A DNA stretch of 64,000 nucleotides, taken from the NCBI RefSeq assembly GCF_033597815.2, contig NZ_CP166245.1, forward strand, positions 124,001-188,000, read 5' to 3'. A program made the position numbers and the translations under genes. Numbering within the stretch: the stretch's first letter is position 1; each line of letters starts with the position of its first letter. This document shows positions 10,563-20,072 of this stretch, one piece after another. A model generated the notes under the pieces. That model worked only from the letters and a program-made list of their open reading frames with translations, searched no databases and had not been told where the DNA came from. This DNA comes from Staphylococcus sp. KG4-3 (lineage in GTDB: Bacteria > Bacillota > Bacilli > Staphylococcales > Staphylococcaceae).

Positions 10563-11027
10563 AATTGTTAACCTCCTTGTTAAAATAAAAAAGCTTCCGT
10601 CCTTTAAACCCGAATAATTCGGATGTAAAGGACGAAAGCTTAGCTCGCGGTACCACCTTTGTTTGCTACTTTATCACTAAAGCAACCTTATCCAGTACGC
10701 CAAATTGTTGAATGATTAGCGTTGTCTGAACCATGACATCGTACTTTCAATAAAAAATAAAAACCCATCTTATGTTGGAATAAAATGAGTATTAACGAAA
10801 TATACGACGTGTGGAAAAATCCAGTACGCCATTTAACAAAATGTTAATACTGTATCGCTATAACGGGCGATCCCGTTGATACCTCATATTGGCATCAACA
10901 CTCAAAGGCCATTTTCAAACTTTCTTTCCGTGTCTTCTTTCAGCGTATCAAAGACTCTCTGTGTCAGTAGTGTAAGCTTTACTTTCCTTGTTACTGTGTG
11001 TGAAATATGTCATTTACAAATTTGATA
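10563..11027 (-). promoter_or_regulatory. T-box riboswitch leader of the met operon (methionine specific)
   Basis: The minus strand carries the near-invariant T-box sequence AGGTGGTACCGCG (10646-10658), which pairs with uncharged tRNA acceptor ends. A strong terminator hairpin with T-run (10591-10641) follows, then the metI SD. Near the 5' end lies AGAGAG (K-turn-like) followed by GCTGAAAG, and on the 3' side of this Stem I region GAAAATGG places an AUG (10910-10912) followed by a purine where a specifier codon is expected. Uncharged tRNA-Met would thus promote readthrough. The leader, about 465 nt from the predicted start site, is long for a T-box. A 13-bp direct repeat (10690-10702 and 10819-10831) lies in the interval between a GC-rich hairpin (10858-10880) and the T-box. 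Confidence 0.92.
10591..10641 (-). terminator. Regulated T-box terminator
   Basis: Near-perfect hairpin AAGCTTTCGTCCTTTA / TAAAGGACGGAAGCTT followed by TTTTTTATTTT on the minus strand. The T-box core just upstream can form the competing antiterminator. Confidence 0.9.
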
Positions 11028-11033
11028 TACCCA

Positions 11034-11062
11034 AGATTACACATTAAAATTACATTTGTCAA
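11034..11062 (-). promoter_or_regulatory. Sigma-A promoter of the met operon
   Basis: Minus strand: consensus -35 TTGACA (11057-11062), 17-bp spacer, -10 TAATCT (11034-11039). The predicted start is near 11027, which fits the 5' end of the T-box leader. Confidence 0.8.
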
Positions 11063-11126
11063 CAACTTTTCTGAAAATTTAGATTAAACTAAATACTACT
11101 ATCTATATTTTATGGTGTTGTAGTGA

Positions 11127-11135
11127 TGATATAAT
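11127..11135 (+). promoter_or_regulatory. Extended -10 promoter of parB
   Basis: TGATATAAT: a perfect TATAAT at 11130-11135 with an upstream TG (extended -10). The -35 region is poor (ATTTTA). It lies 52 bp upstream of the parB start and diverges from the met promoter. Confidence 0.5.
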
Positions 11136-11187
11136 AAGTGTATGAGCACATGAATCATTTTTTGATGATGATAAAGGAAGTAGGTGT

Positions 11188-12033
11188 TTGAAAATCGAAA
11201 ATGAACAAGATCAAAGGTTAACATTAGAAGCAGATGCACAAGTCCAAAATATAAAAATTCAAGATATTAAAGCTAACCCATATCAACCGCGTAAAACATT
11301 TGATGAGGAACGTTTAAAAGATCTTGCTGAATCTATTAAATTACACGGTATCCTTCAACCAATCGTGTTAAGAAAAACAATCGCTGGTTATAATATCGTT
11401 GTAGGTGAAAGACGTTTCAGAGCTGCTGGTATTGCTGGTTTAAGAGAAGTTCCTGCGATTATAAAATCACTAACAGACGAAGATATGATGGAACTAGCTA
11501 TTATAGAAAATTTACAACGTGAAGATTTAAACGCAATTGAAGAAGCGGAAAGTTATCGTAAACTGATGGACGATTTAAACCTAACACAACAAGCAGTTGC
11601 ACAGCGTCTAAGTAAATCAAGACCTTATATAGCAAATATGCTACGCTTGTTGCATTTGCCTAAATCAGTCTCTAATATGGTGAAAAATGGTTCGCTATCT
11701 GGTGCACATGGACGTACTTTATTGATTGTTAAAGATACTCAAAAAATGCAACGAATCGCTAATAAAGCTTATCAGGAGTCTTGGAGCGTAAGAGAGTTAG
11801 AACAATATGTAACTACACATTTCAGTGATAAAAAAGAACAAGCAACTGAAAGTTCAAAGGCTACTAACCCAAAATTTATTCGCCAACAAGAGCGACAATT
11901 AAAAGAGCAGTATGGGTCAAATGTAGCGATATCTACTAACAAGACTAAAGGTCAAATTACTTTTGAATTTAAATCAGAAGCAGAATTTAAACGTTTAATA
12001 CATCAATTGAACGACAAATATAACAATGACTAA
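11188..12033 (+). CDS. parB: ParB/Spo0J family chromosome partition protein
   Basis: 281 residues: the N-terminal ParB CTPase domain includes NPYQPRKTFDEE, GILQPIVLR and GERRFRAA (boxes I and II), followed by a helix-turn-helix (LTQQAVAQRLSKSRPYIANMLRLL) and a C-terminal dimer domain. ParB binds parS sites near the origin, spreads by CTP-dependent sliding and loads SMC. The TTG start follows SD GGAAGTAGG. There is no parA beside it, as is usual in staphylococci. I recall that in S. aureus the gene beside the met operon is followed by mscS/ychF-type genes. Here hmp follows instead. Noc is the alternative identity, and I saw no parS-like palindrome in the window. Confidence 0.85.
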   Translation: MKIENEQDQRLTLEADAQVQNIKIQDIKANPYQPRKTFDEERLKDLAESIKLHGILQPIVLRKTIAGYNIVVGERRFRAAGIAGLREVPAIIKSLTDEDMMELAIIENLQREDLNAIEEAESYRKLMDDLNLTQQAVAQRLSKSRPYIANMLRLLHLPKSVSNMVKNGSLSGAHGRTLLIVKDTQKMQRIANKAYQESWSVRELEQYVTTHFSDKKEQATESSKATNPKFIRQQERQLKEQYGSNVAISTNKTKGQITFEFKSEAEFKRLIHQLNDKYNND

Positions 12034-12455
12034 TAATCACGCTAATTGTGTATATTGTAAATATTGAGTTTACATTTAGAATGTGAGACAGAAACTATTT
12101 TAGAAGAATATTATTTCTGTCTTTTTTTATTTCCAGTAACACAATTTAAAATATGACATTTATAGATAATATGACGCTCATGAGTTGCCAGTTAGTTTTC
12201 ATTAATTTGATCAACTACACCGCTTTAAAAATTATAAACTTAATTAGATTTGATATTATTTATGTTTAATGTTGAGTTAATAAAATATTAATAGGTTATT
12301 ATAATCGTTTTGTTTTGATAAATTAATTAAAAATAAAAAAGTTGCAGATTTGTGAATATGGCGTGTGATGATTATGTGAATTTAATTATATAATATTGCA
12401 AGGTAATTTAATGTTAGATAATAATGGGAATAAGGAACTAAATAGGAGGGGTCAA
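12034..12455 (+). other. Intergenic region between parB and hmp
   Basis: About 420 bp, A+T-rich. It holds the parB terminator (12086-12129) and a TATAAT -10 candidate (12389-12394) about 60 bp before hmp, without a clear -35. TTGTGAATATGG near 12350 resembles half of a Rex/redox operator but has no proper second half. Confidence 0.4.
12086..12129 (+). terminator. Terminator after parB
   Basis: AGACAGAAA pairs with TTTCTGTCT, followed by TTTTTTTATTT. Confidence 0.75.
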
Positions 12456-13601
12456 ATGTTAAGCGAAACAGAGATTCAAACAATTAGAGAAACAGTACCA
12501 TTACTTAAAGAAAAAGGGCAAGACATTACTGCAATTTTTTATAAAAGGTTATTTGAAGAGCACCCAGAATTGAAAAATGTATTTAATCAAACGAATCAAA
12601 AAAAAGGGCTACAATCTTCAGCTTTAGCAATGGCTGTAGTTGCTGCAGCAGAAAATATTGAAGATTTAACGCCAATTGTTCCAGCAATTATGCCAGTTGT
12701 GTATAAACATTGTGCACTACAAGTCAAACCGGAACATTATCCAATTGTCGGTGAAAATTTAATTTGGGCTATTGAAGAAGTAACTGGGTTGAAAGATGAA
12801 GATCCAATTATTCAAGCATGGGTAAAAGCATATGGTGAAATTGCTGACGCATTTATTGGTTTAGAAAATGAAGTATATAGCAAAATGATATGGGAAGGTT
12901 TTAAACCATTTGAAGTTACACAAATTACGAAGGAAACAGAATTAATTAAATCATTTACTGTTAAATCTGATGAAATAGATTTGAGTCAATTTATACCTGG
13001 ACAATACATCACTGTAGATATTTCTAGCGATAAATTACCGTATCAAGCTAAAAGACATTATTCTATTGTCGATGGGGGTATTGATTTCTTAACTTTTGGT
13101 GTCAGAAGAGATATGACTGAAACACATGAAGGTGAAGTATCAACGATTTTACACGACGAAGTGGCTGTTGGCGATACATTAATGTTATCTGCACCCGTTG
13201 GCGGTTTTAAATTGGAAAATAAATCAAATAAGCAACTGTTTTTAGGTTCTGGCGTAGGAGTCACACCACTTGTATCCATGTATGATGAAGCAGTAAAAGT
13301 TGAAACACCTGCAATATTTTTACAATCAACATCAAATGCAGAAAATGTCGCTTTTGAAGAAAAATTAAATCAAATAACTGAGCAATCAGAAAATGCTTCT
13401 TTTATTAAGCATTTTCGTGATAGTGATGGCTTTATTGAAACAGAACAATTGAGTCGGTATGTGGACGAACACACTGAGGTATACGTATGTGGAGGTAATT
13501 CATTCCTAAAAGCGATGATCGCTGAATTACAGTCACTGAATATTTCAATGGATCATGTACATTTTGAAACATTCATACCGAGATTGAGCTTTTCAGTCTA
13601 A
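12456..13601 (+). CDS. hmp: Flavohemoglobin / nitric oxide dioxygenase
   Basis: 381 residues from the ATG preceded by AGGAGGGG. An in-frame ATG 60 bases upstream lacks an SD and would add 20 atypical residues. Residues 1 to about 140 are a globin domain with the proximal-His helix (VYKHCALQVKPEHY). Next comes an FAD domain (GQYITVDI; RHYSIVDG) and an NAD domain (GSGVGVTPLVSM; CGG), ending with the usual HFETFIP. It oxidises NO to nitrate with O2 and NADH in the cytoplasm. It is monocistronic, with its own terminator. In S. aureus, hmp responds to NO/low oxygen through SrrAB, but I cannot verify a binding site here. Confidence 0.93.
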   Translation: MLSETEIQTIRETVPLLKEKGQDITAIFYKRLFEEHPELKNVFNQTNQKKGLQSSALAMAVVAAAENIEDLTPIVPAIMPVVYKHCALQVKPEHYPIVGENLIWAIEEVTGLKDEDPIIQAWVKAYGEIADAFIGLENEVYSKMIWEGFKPFEVTQITKETELIKSFTVKSDEIDLSQFIPGQYITVDISSDKLPYQAKRHYSIVDGGIDFLTFGVRRDMTETHEGEVSTILHDEVAVGDTLMLSAPVGGFKLENKSNKQLFLGSGVGVTPLVSMYDEAVKVETPAIFLQSTSNAENVAFEEKLNQITEQSENASFIKHFRDSDGFIETEQLSRYVDEHTEVYVCGGNSFLKAMIAELQSLNISMDHVHFETFIPRLSFSV

Positions 13602-13623
13602 TATATATAATAAAAAATTTACT

Positions 13624-13662
13624 AAATACCAACAAACATTTAAATGCTTGTTGGTATTTTTT
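13624..13662 (+). terminator. Terminator after hmp
   Basis: AATACCAACAAACATTT pairs with AAATGCTTGTTGGTATT, followed by TTTTT. Confidence 0.85.
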
Positions 13663-13876
13663 GCTTTTAAATTAGAACCATTATAAAAATTTAAAAATTT
13701 TTCAAAAAATATAGAAATGCTATAAAAACGCACGTTTGAGCGATATTGCAATCATTAGATTATTATAATTGTTTTTTTAAAATTATTATTAAAAAACGTT
13801 TTAAATAAGCGTTTATAGCGCTTTCACTTGATGAAATTAGCAGAAATTTAACATTTTTAATTATTAAAAGATGAAC

Positions 13877-13905
13877 TTGACATAAAAAAAATCAGTGAGT
13901 AAAGT
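13877..13905 (+). promoter_or_regulatory. Sigma-A promoter of the cysH operon
   Basis: Perfect -35 TTGACA (13877-13882), 17-bp spacer, -10 TAAAGT (13900-13905). The predicted start is near 13912, with a leader of about 87 nt to cysH. Confidence 0.65.
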
Positions 13906-13914
13906 GTTTAACAT

Positions 13915-13932
13915 AATTATTTTCGAATAATT
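13915..13932 (+). promoter_or_regulatory. Palindromic operator candidate at the cysH start site
   Basis: Perfect inverted repeat AATTATT-TTCG-AATAATT placed a few bases downstream of the predicted transcription start, a classic repressor position. A sulfur regulator such as CymR is a natural candidate, but I cannot match the site to a defined consensus. Confidence 0.5.
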
Positions 13933-13998
13933 CTAAAAAATAAATATAACGTGAACTTTTAATCAAAGCACATTAAAAGAAAAGGGGATGACCCATTC

Positions 13999-14727
13999 AT
14001 GTCAGAAGCAAAAATTACGTATGAGAACTTTGAGTCAAACGCTTTTGATACATTAGATATCACAGATGAAACAAAAGGTGCTCGTGAAGTTATCTCATGG
14101 GCATACGAAACATATGGCGACTCTATTATATATTCATGTAGTTTTGGTGCTGAAGGTATGATTTTAATTGATTTAATTTACAGTGTGAAAAAAGATGCTG
14201 AAATTGTGTTTTTAGATACAAACCTTCATTTCCAAGAAACATATGATTTAATAGATCGTGTTAAAGTACGTTATCCAGAATTGAATATAAAACTTAAGCA
14301 GCCAGATCTTACTTTAGAAGAACAAGCCGATCAATTTAACCCAGCACTTTGGAAGAATGATCCCAATCATTGTTGTTATATTCGTAAAATTAAACCACTA
14401 GAAGAAGTGTTGTCTGGTGCAACAGCTTGGGTTTCAGGATTAAGAAGAGAGCAATCACCAAGTCGTCAGTCTACTAATTTTATTAATAAGGATGAGCGAT
14501 TTAAATCTGTTAAAGTGTGTCCACTTATCCATTGGACATGGGACGATGTATGGGCATATATCAAAAAATATGATTTACATTATAACGAATTACATGATTT
14601 TAATTATCCGAGTATTGGTTGTATTCCATGTACAGCAGCTGTTTCAGGTTCGGGAGATTCAAGAGCAGGTAGATGGAGTAACTCTACTAAAACAGAATGT
14701 GGTCTTCATACCACTAATAAACCATAA
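13999..14727 (+). CDS. cysH: Phosphoadenylyl/adenylyl-sulfate reductase CysH
   Basis: 242 residues. The PP-motif region is SCSFGAEGM near residue 48. A CC pair (HCCYIRKIKPL) and a C-x-x-C (GCIPCT) are the four ligands of the 4Fe-4S cluster typical of APS-accepting reductases. The C-terminal catalytic motif is KTECGLH. It reduces APS (and perhaps PAPS) to sulfite with thioredoxin. It is the first gene of the sulfate assimilation operon, with SD AAAGGGGATG upstream of ATG. CysC further down could also provide PAPS, so both substrates are plausible. Confidence 0.93.
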   Translation: MSEAKITYENFESNAFDTLDITDETKGAREVISWAYETYGDSIIYSCSFGAEGMILIDLIYSVKKDAEIVFLDTNLHFQETYDLIDRVKVRYPELNIKLKQPDLTLEEQADQFNPALWKNDPNHCCYIRKIKPLEEVLSGATAWVSGLRREQSPSRQSTNFINKDERFKSVKVCPLIHWTWDDVWAYIKKYDLHYNELHDFNYPSIGCIPCTAAVSGSGDSRAGRWSNSTKTECGLHTTNKP

Positions 14728-14914
14728 AGTAAGTTAGAAAAAATTTTACTCTAATACCTTAGTATTCGTATCGGGTATATATAGAATCGAATGATTGAAT
14801 ATAGTACCATTTTAAAATATTTCCCAATTAATTAACATTTATATATTAATTAAAAATAAAGGGAAGGATTTAAAAATTCATGAGTTTTAAAAATAAAATT
14901 GAGGTGAACGCATT

Positions 14915-16741
14915 GTGAATTTATCAGTATCGAATAGCCCTTTTGACGCCGAACAGGCAGCGCAATTAAATCAAATTTTTCAAACATTAACAGCAGAACA
15001 ACAAATTTGGCTAAGTGGTTATCTTACGGCACAACAAGTAACACAAGAATCAGCTTCTGAAGTGCCACAACAAGTAGCAGCATATGTATTGAATTCTGAA
15101 TCAGAAACGGAAATAAGTAACCGTCACATCACTGTCGTTTATGGTTCTGAAACAGGGAATGCACAGAGTTTAGCTGAAATATTTGCCGACCGACTTGTTG
15201 AACAAAATCATACAGTGAAATTAACAGCAATGGACGAATTTAAACCAAAAGAATTGAAAAAAGTAGAGGATCTATTTGTCATTACTGCAACACATGGCGA
15301 AGGTGATCCTCCAGATAATGCACTTACATTCCATGAATTTATACATAGTCGTAAGGCACCGAAATTAGAAAATGTAAGGTACTCAGTATTAGCTTTAGGT
15401 GACGAATCGTATGAATATTTCTGTCAAACTGGTAAGGATTTTGATGCGAGGTTACTAGAGTTAGGCGCTGAACAATTAGCTGAAAGACAAGATTGTGATT
15501 TAGATTTTGATGAATTAGCCGAAAAATGGATGAACACGAATATTGAAATAATCAACCAATCTTCTGGTAACGAACCAACAGTAACATCCACTGAAACTGT
15601 ACAATCAGCAAAAGAAAAACTTTATACCAAAGCGAATCCATATCAAGCAGAAGTGCTAGAAAATATTAATCTCAACGGTAGAGGATCTAACAAAGAAGTT
15701 AGACACATTGAGTTGTTGTTAGACAATTATGGAGAATCATTTGAACCTGGAGACTGTGTCGTAGTCTTACCTCAAAACGATCCAGAAATAGTGTCATCAT
15801 TAATCGAGACATTAGACTGGGATAAAGAGACAGAAGTAAATATTAATGACGATGGTGATACATTAACTTTAGAAAAAGCATTAACAGAACACTTTGAAGT
15901 TACAAAATTAACGAAACCATTATTACAAAAAGCAGCTGAGTTATTTGGTAATACCGAATTACTTGCACATGTAGAAGATGCTGAGTGGATACAACAATAC
16001 ATTGATGGCCGTGATGTTATCGACCTATTAAATGCATTCCCAGCAGCAAATTTAAGCCCTGAAAACTTATATAAATTCTTAAGAAAATTACCACCAAGAG
16101 AATATTCTATAGCAAGTAGTTACGAAGCAACACCTGATGAGGTTCATATAACTGTTGGCGCAGTTAGATACGAAGCACATGAACGAGCTCGTAATGGAGT
16201 GTGTTCTGTACAATTAGCTGAACGCGTACAACCGGGAGATACAATTCCAATATATTTAAAGAAAAATCCAAATTTCAAATTCCCATTTGATGAAACAACA
16301 CCTGTAATTATGATTGGTCCTGGTACAGGCGTAGCGCCGTTTAGATCATATTTACAAGAACGTGAAGAGCTAGGATTATCTGGAAATACATGGCTATTCT
16401 TTGGTGAACAATATTTCACAACCGACTTTTTATACCAAACGGAATGGCAAGCATGGTTAAAAGATGAAACATTATCCAAATTAGATGTGGCATTTTCACG
16501 TGATACTGATGAAAAAGTATATGTCCAACACCGCATTGCAGAGAAAAGCGAAGAGTTTTATCAGTGGTTGATAGATGGTGCTACCTTATATGTTTGTGGT
16601 GACGAAAAAAATATGGCAAAAGATGTACATGAAACCATACGTTATGTTTTAGAACAAGAGGGTGGTATGTCTGAAACAGATGCAGAAGCGTATCTTACTC
16701 AAATGAAAAAAGACAAACGTTATCAAAGAGATGTTTATTAA
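14915..16741 (+). CDS. cysJ: Assimilatory sulfite reductase (NADPH) flavoprotein CysJ
   Basis: 608 residues: FMN-binding flavodoxin domain (YGSETGNAQSLAE; THGEGDPPDNA), FAD domain (PPREYSIASS; NGVCSVQLAER) and NADPH domain (GPGTGVAPFRSYL), ending in QRDVY. It feeds electrons to CysI for the six-electron reduction of sulfite to sulfide. GTG start after SD GAGGTGA. The 187-bp gap after cysH contains a small inverted repeat (AATAC-CTTA-GTATT, 14754-14767) and a TATATA stretch, so an internal promoter is possible. cysI starts 15 bp later. Confidence 0.95.
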   Translation: MNLSVSNSPFDAEQAAQLNQIFQTLTAEQQIWLSGYLTAQQVTQESASEVPQQVAAYVLNSESETEISNRHITVVYGSETGNAQSLAEIFADRLVEQNHTVKLTAMDEFKPKELKKVEDLFVITATHGEGDPPDNALTFHEFIHSRKAPKLENVRYSVLALGDESYEYFCQTGKDFDARLLELGAEQLAERQDCDLDFDELAEKWMNTNIEIINQSSGNEPTVTSTETVQSAKEKLYTKANPYQAEVLENINLNGRGSNKEVRHIELLLDNYGESFEPGDCVVVLPQNDPEIVSSLIETLDWDKETEVNINDDGDTLTLEKALTEHFEVTKLTKPLLQKAAELFGNTELLAHVEDAEWIQQYIDGRDVIDLLNAFPAANLSPENLYKFLRKLPPREYSIASSYEATPDEVHITVGAVRYEAHERARNGVCSVQLAERVQPGDTIPIYLKKNPNFKFPFDETTPVIMIGPGTGVAPFRSYLQEREELGLSGNTWLFFGEQYFTTDFLYQTEWQAWLKDETLSKLDVAFSRDTDEKVYVQHRIAEKSEEFYQWLIDGATLYVCGDEKNMAKDVHETIRYVLEQEGGMSETDAEAYLTQMKKDKRYQRDVY

Positions 16742-16756
16742 GAGAGGGATGATGAT

Positions 16757-18466
16757 ATGGCTGAAACAAAAGTGAATTTTTCAGACAAACTCGATGAAAT
16801 GGAACGTATTAAAACAGACAGTGATTATCTTCGTGGCTCGATTGTTGAAGGTTTAGCAGATAGAGTGACAGGTGCAATTGCTGAAGAAGACACGAAACTG
16901 TTAAAGTTCCATGGTAGTTACATGCAAGACGATAGAGACATTCGTGATGAACGTAGAAAACAAAAGTTAGAACCGGCCTATAGCTTTATGATTAGGGTGC
17001 GTGCGCCAGGTGGTGCTTCGACAGCAGATCAATGGATCGCGATGGACGATATTGCAAACACATATGCGAATAACACAATAAAGTTAACAACAAGACAAGC
17101 ATTTCAATTTCATGGCATTTTAAAACATAACTTAAAACAAACGATGAAAGACATCAATCAATCGTTGCTAGATACACTCGCAGCATGTGGAGACGTGAAT
17201 CGTAACGTGATGTGCAACCCTAATCCTTACCAATCTGATGTGCATAGTGAAGTTAATCAAATCGCAAGCGATATTAGCCGACATCTTTCACCTAAGACAC
17301 AGGCATACCATGAGATTTGGTTAGATGGTGAAAAAGTATTGGATACAAGTGATGAAGAGCCAGAGCCAATCTACGGTAAAACATATCTTCCACGTAAATT
17401 TAAGATTGGTATCGCGGTACCACCATCAAATGATATAGATGTGTATTCTCAAGATATTGGATTGATTGCTATTTTAGAAAACGATGAACTTGTTGGATTC
17501 AATATCACTGTAGGCGGTGGTATGGGTATGAAACATGGTGATACAGCCACATATCCACAAGTTGGACGTCTTATCGGGTATTTCCCGAAAGAAGAAGTCG
17601 TAGATGTCTGTGAAAAAATCTTAACCGTTCAAAGAGACTATGGTAATCGTGAAGTACGGACGAATGCCCGCTTTAAATATACGGTAGATAGACTTGGCGT
17701 TGATTGGATTAAAAATGAAATCAATAACCGTTTAGGTTGGAAATTAGAAGAGTCACGTCCATATCACTTTGATGACAATGGTGACCGCTACGGTTGGACA
17801 GAAGGCAGTGGCCAATGGCACTATACATTATTTGTTCAAAATGGGCGCGTCAAAGACACTAAAGAATATAAATTAAAAACTGCATTAAGAAACATAGCAG
17901 AAATTCATACAGGTGATTTTAGATTAACGCCTAACCAGAATTTAGTGATTGCCAATGTGTCTGCAGATAAAAAACCCGAAATCGAAAAAATTATCGCTGA
18001 GTATGGCATTACGGACGGTGAAAATTATACAGGTCTGAGACGAAATTCTATGGCTTGTGTGGCATTCCCAACATGTGGTCTAGCCATGGCAGAATCAGAA
18101 AGATACCTACCTTCACTCATTAGTAAAATTGAAAACTTACTTGATGAAGCAGGATTAAACGAAGAAGAAATTACGATTAGAATGACTGGATGTCCAAATG
18201 GTTGTGCGAGACCGGCATTAGCAGAAATTGCTTTTATTGGTAAAGGCCCAGGCAAATATAATATGTATTTGGGTGGCGGGTTTACAGGAGATAGATTAAA
18301 TAAAATCTACAAAGAAAATATTGGTGAAGCAGAAATATTAGAAAGTTTAAAACCAATATTAATCCAATATGCAAAAGAAAGAACTGAAGGAGAGCATTTC
18401 GGAGATTTCGTTGTACGTGCAGGAATTGTTGAAGAAGTAAGAGATGGACAGACATTCCATAGTTAA
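16757..18466 (+). CDS. cysI: Sulfite reductase hemoprotein beta subunit CysI
   Basis: 569 residues. Two nitrite/sulfite reductase halves. The siroheme-4Fe4S ligands are in the C-terminal part: [11 protein letters not shown] and [10 protein letters not shown] (C-x5-C...C-x3-C). The substrate-facing [10 protein letters not shown] motif is in the first half. It reduces sulfite to sulfide in the cytoplasm together with CysJ. SD GAGAGGGATG precedes the ATG. The siroheme genes that follow make its cofactor. Confidence 0.96.
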   Translation: MAETKVNFSDKLDEMERIKTDSDYLRGSIVEGLADRVTGAIAEEDTKLLKFHGSYMQDDRDIRDERRKQKLEPAYSFMIRVRAPGGASTADQWIAMDDIANTYANNTIKLTTRQAFQFHGILKHNLKQTMKDINQSLLDTLAACGDVNRNVMCNPNPYQSDVHSEVNQIASDISRHLSPKTQAYHEIWLDGEKVLDTSDEEPEPIYGKTYLPRKFKIGIAVPPSNDIDVYSQDIGLIAILENDELVGFNITVGGGMGMKHGDTATYPQVGRLIGYFPKEEVVDVCEKILTVQRDYGNREVRTNARFKYTVDRLGVDWIKNEINNRLGWKLEESRPYHFDDNGDRYGWTEGSGQWHYTLFVQNGRVKDTKEYKLKTALRNIAEIHTGDFRLTPNQNLVIANVSADKKPEIEKIIAEYGITDGENYTGLRRNSMACVAFPTCGLAMAESERYLPSLISKIENLLDEAGLNEEEITIRMTGCPNGCARPALAEIAFIGKGPGKYNMYLGGGFTGDRLNKIYKENIGEAEILESLKPILIQYAKERTEGEHFGDFVVRAGIVEEVRDGQTFHS

Positions 18467-18488
18467 AATTTGAGAAAGTGGTGACAGG

Positions 18489-19262
18489 ATGGGCAAAGTA
18501 TTTTTAGTAGGCGCAGGGCCTGGAGATCCTGATCTGATTACAGTCAAAGGATTAAAAGCAATTGAACAAGCAGATGTAATCTTGTATGACCGATTGGTGA
18601 ATAAAGAATTGTTAAATCATGCATCACCTGCAGCAAAATTTATGTATTGTGGTAAAGATCCTAATCGCCATTCGTTGCCGCAAGAAGACACGAATAAATT
18701 ACTCGTGAATTTAGCCAAAAAAGGACAGGTAGTAACTAGGTTAAAAGGTGGCGATCCTTTTATATTTGGTAGAGGTGGAGAAGAAGCGGAAATATTAGCT
18801 GAGCACCATATTCCATTTGAAATTGTCCCTGGCATAACTTCTGGAGTAGCGGCGCCAGCATACGCAGGCATTCCGGTAACACATCGTGACTATAGTTCAT
18901 CAGTAGCATTTGTTACCGGTGTTATTAATAAAAATATAGATAAAGATAGTTATTGGAAGCACCTTGCCCTAGGGCCAGAAACACTATGTATTTATATGGG
19001 TGTTAAAAAATTACCTGAAATTAGTGAGTTGTTAATCAAACATGGCCGAGCTACTGATACCCCTGTTGCTTTAGTACGTTTAGGAACGTCAGAATTTCAA
19101 AAAACTGTGGTAGGGACGTTATCAAATATTGTTGAAGTTGCAAAAGACATTGAAAATCCTGCAATGATTGTTGTCGGTGAAGTAGTCAAATTAAGAGAGC
19201 GCATTAGCTGGTTTGATGAGATGCCAGTTGAATCAGCAATCGCGAAACTAACATATCAATAA
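18489..19262 (+). CDS. cobA: Uroporphyrinogen-III C-methyltransferase (SUMT)
   Basis: 257 residues. Tetrapyrrole methylase with the N-terminal VGAGPGDPDLITVKG signature and the middle RLKGGDPFIFGRGGEE motif. It adds two methyl groups from SAM to uroporphyrinogen III to give precorrin-2, the first step to siroheme. Only the SUMT domain of CysG is present, and the other CysG activities are encoded by the next two genes. The gene is also called sumT or sirA in Gram-positives. Confidence 0.94.
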   Translation: MGKVFLVGAGPGDPDLITVKGLKAIEQADVILYDRLVNKELLNHASPAAKFMYCGKDPNRHSLPQEDTNKLLVNLAKKGQVVTRLKGGDPFIFGRGGEEAEILAEHHIPFEIVPGITSGVAAPAYAGIPVTHRDYSSSVAFVTGVINKNIDKDSYWKHLALGPETLCIYMGVKKLPEISELLIKHGRATDTPVALVRLGTSEFQKTVVGTLSNIVEVAKDIENPAMIVVGEVVKLRERISWFDEMPVESAIAKLTYQ

Positions 19263-19306
19263 CATGAACCAGTGTTATTGAGGGCGATAGAAACGGAGGG
19301 GTAAGT

Positions 19307-20047
19307 ATGCGAGGCGTCTTATATGTAAGTCACGGTAGTAGAGTGCCCGATGCTGTCAATGAAGCTAAAGCATTTATTGATTTAGTAAAAGTACAAGTTG
19401 ATGTGGCCCTGCAAGAGACCTGCTTTTTAGAATTAGCAAGCCCAGACTTATCACAAGGATTCCAAAGCTTAGTTGATAAAGGCGCAACTGAAATTTCAGT
19501 GATACCTGTATTGTTATTAAGCGCTGGTCACTATTTCAAGGACATTCCATCAGAAATTGAACGTAATCAACAAAAACATCCAAACGTCCATGTTACTTAT
19601 GGTGAGCCTTTAGGTGTGCAACCAAGATTGACTAGCATTTTAAAACAGAGGATTGAAGCATCAGGTGTTACACCAAAAACTGATGCCAAAGTACTCATCA
19701 TCGGTAGGGGGAGTTATAACCCACAAACTCAAATAGATGTAGAGACAATTAAGTGCCAATTGCAAGAGCAAACTGGATTTAATGATATCGATACATGTTA
19801 TTTAGCAGCTTGTAAGCCTTCCTTTGAACAAGCTTTGCATAATGCTGTCCATTCAGAATGTTCACAAATCTATATTGTGCCTTATATATGGTTTACAGGC
19901 ATACTAGATCAACAAATTTCTAAGAAAGTTGTTGAATATGGGAATGCCAAAGAGATTATACTCTGTAAACGATTAGGTAATCATAAACATTTGCAAGACG
20001 CGTTAAAAGATCGTGTTGAAGAGACTTTTGAATATGTGACTCAGTAA
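19307..20047 (+). CDS. sirB: Sirohydrochlorin ferrochelatase (CbiX/SirB family)
   Basis: 246 residues, starting MRGVLYVSHGSR, with the conserved His of the CbiX chelatase family near residue 9 and a second metal-site region around VIPVLLLSAGHYFKDIP. Two CbiX-like halves are visible. It inserts iron into sirohydrochlorin to complete siroheme for CysI. SD GGAGGGG precedes the ATG. Confidence 0.9.
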   Translation: MRGVLYVSHGSRVPDAVNEAKAFIDLVKVQVDVALQETCFLELASPDLSQGFQSLVDKGATEISVIPVLLLSAGHYFKDIPSEIERNQQKHPNVHVTYGEPLGVQPRLTSILKQRIEASGVTPKTDAKVLIIGRGSYNPQTQIDVETIKCQLQEQTGFNDIDTCYLAACKPSFEQALHNAVHSECSQIYIVPYIWFTGILDQQISKKVVEYGNAKEIILCKRLGNHKHLQDALKDRVEETFEYVTQ

Positions 20048-20072
20048 TTCAATCTAAAAAGGAAGTGATGTT

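Larger units (their letters stand above)
13602..13998 (+). other. Intergenic region upstream of the cys operon
   Basis: About 400 bp holding the hmp terminator and then the predicted cysH promoter and operator. The section 13690-13870 is A+T-rich with nothing else I can name. Confidence 0.4.

Noticed and set aside
12340-12394. Rex or NO-responsive operator upstream of hmp
   Set aside because: Only one half (TTGTGAAT) fits the Rex pattern, and no symmetric partner is present.
14754-14767. Short inverted repeat AATAC-CTTA-GTATT between cysH and cysJ
   Set aside because: Only five base pairs and no T-run. Neither a terminator nor a convincing operator.
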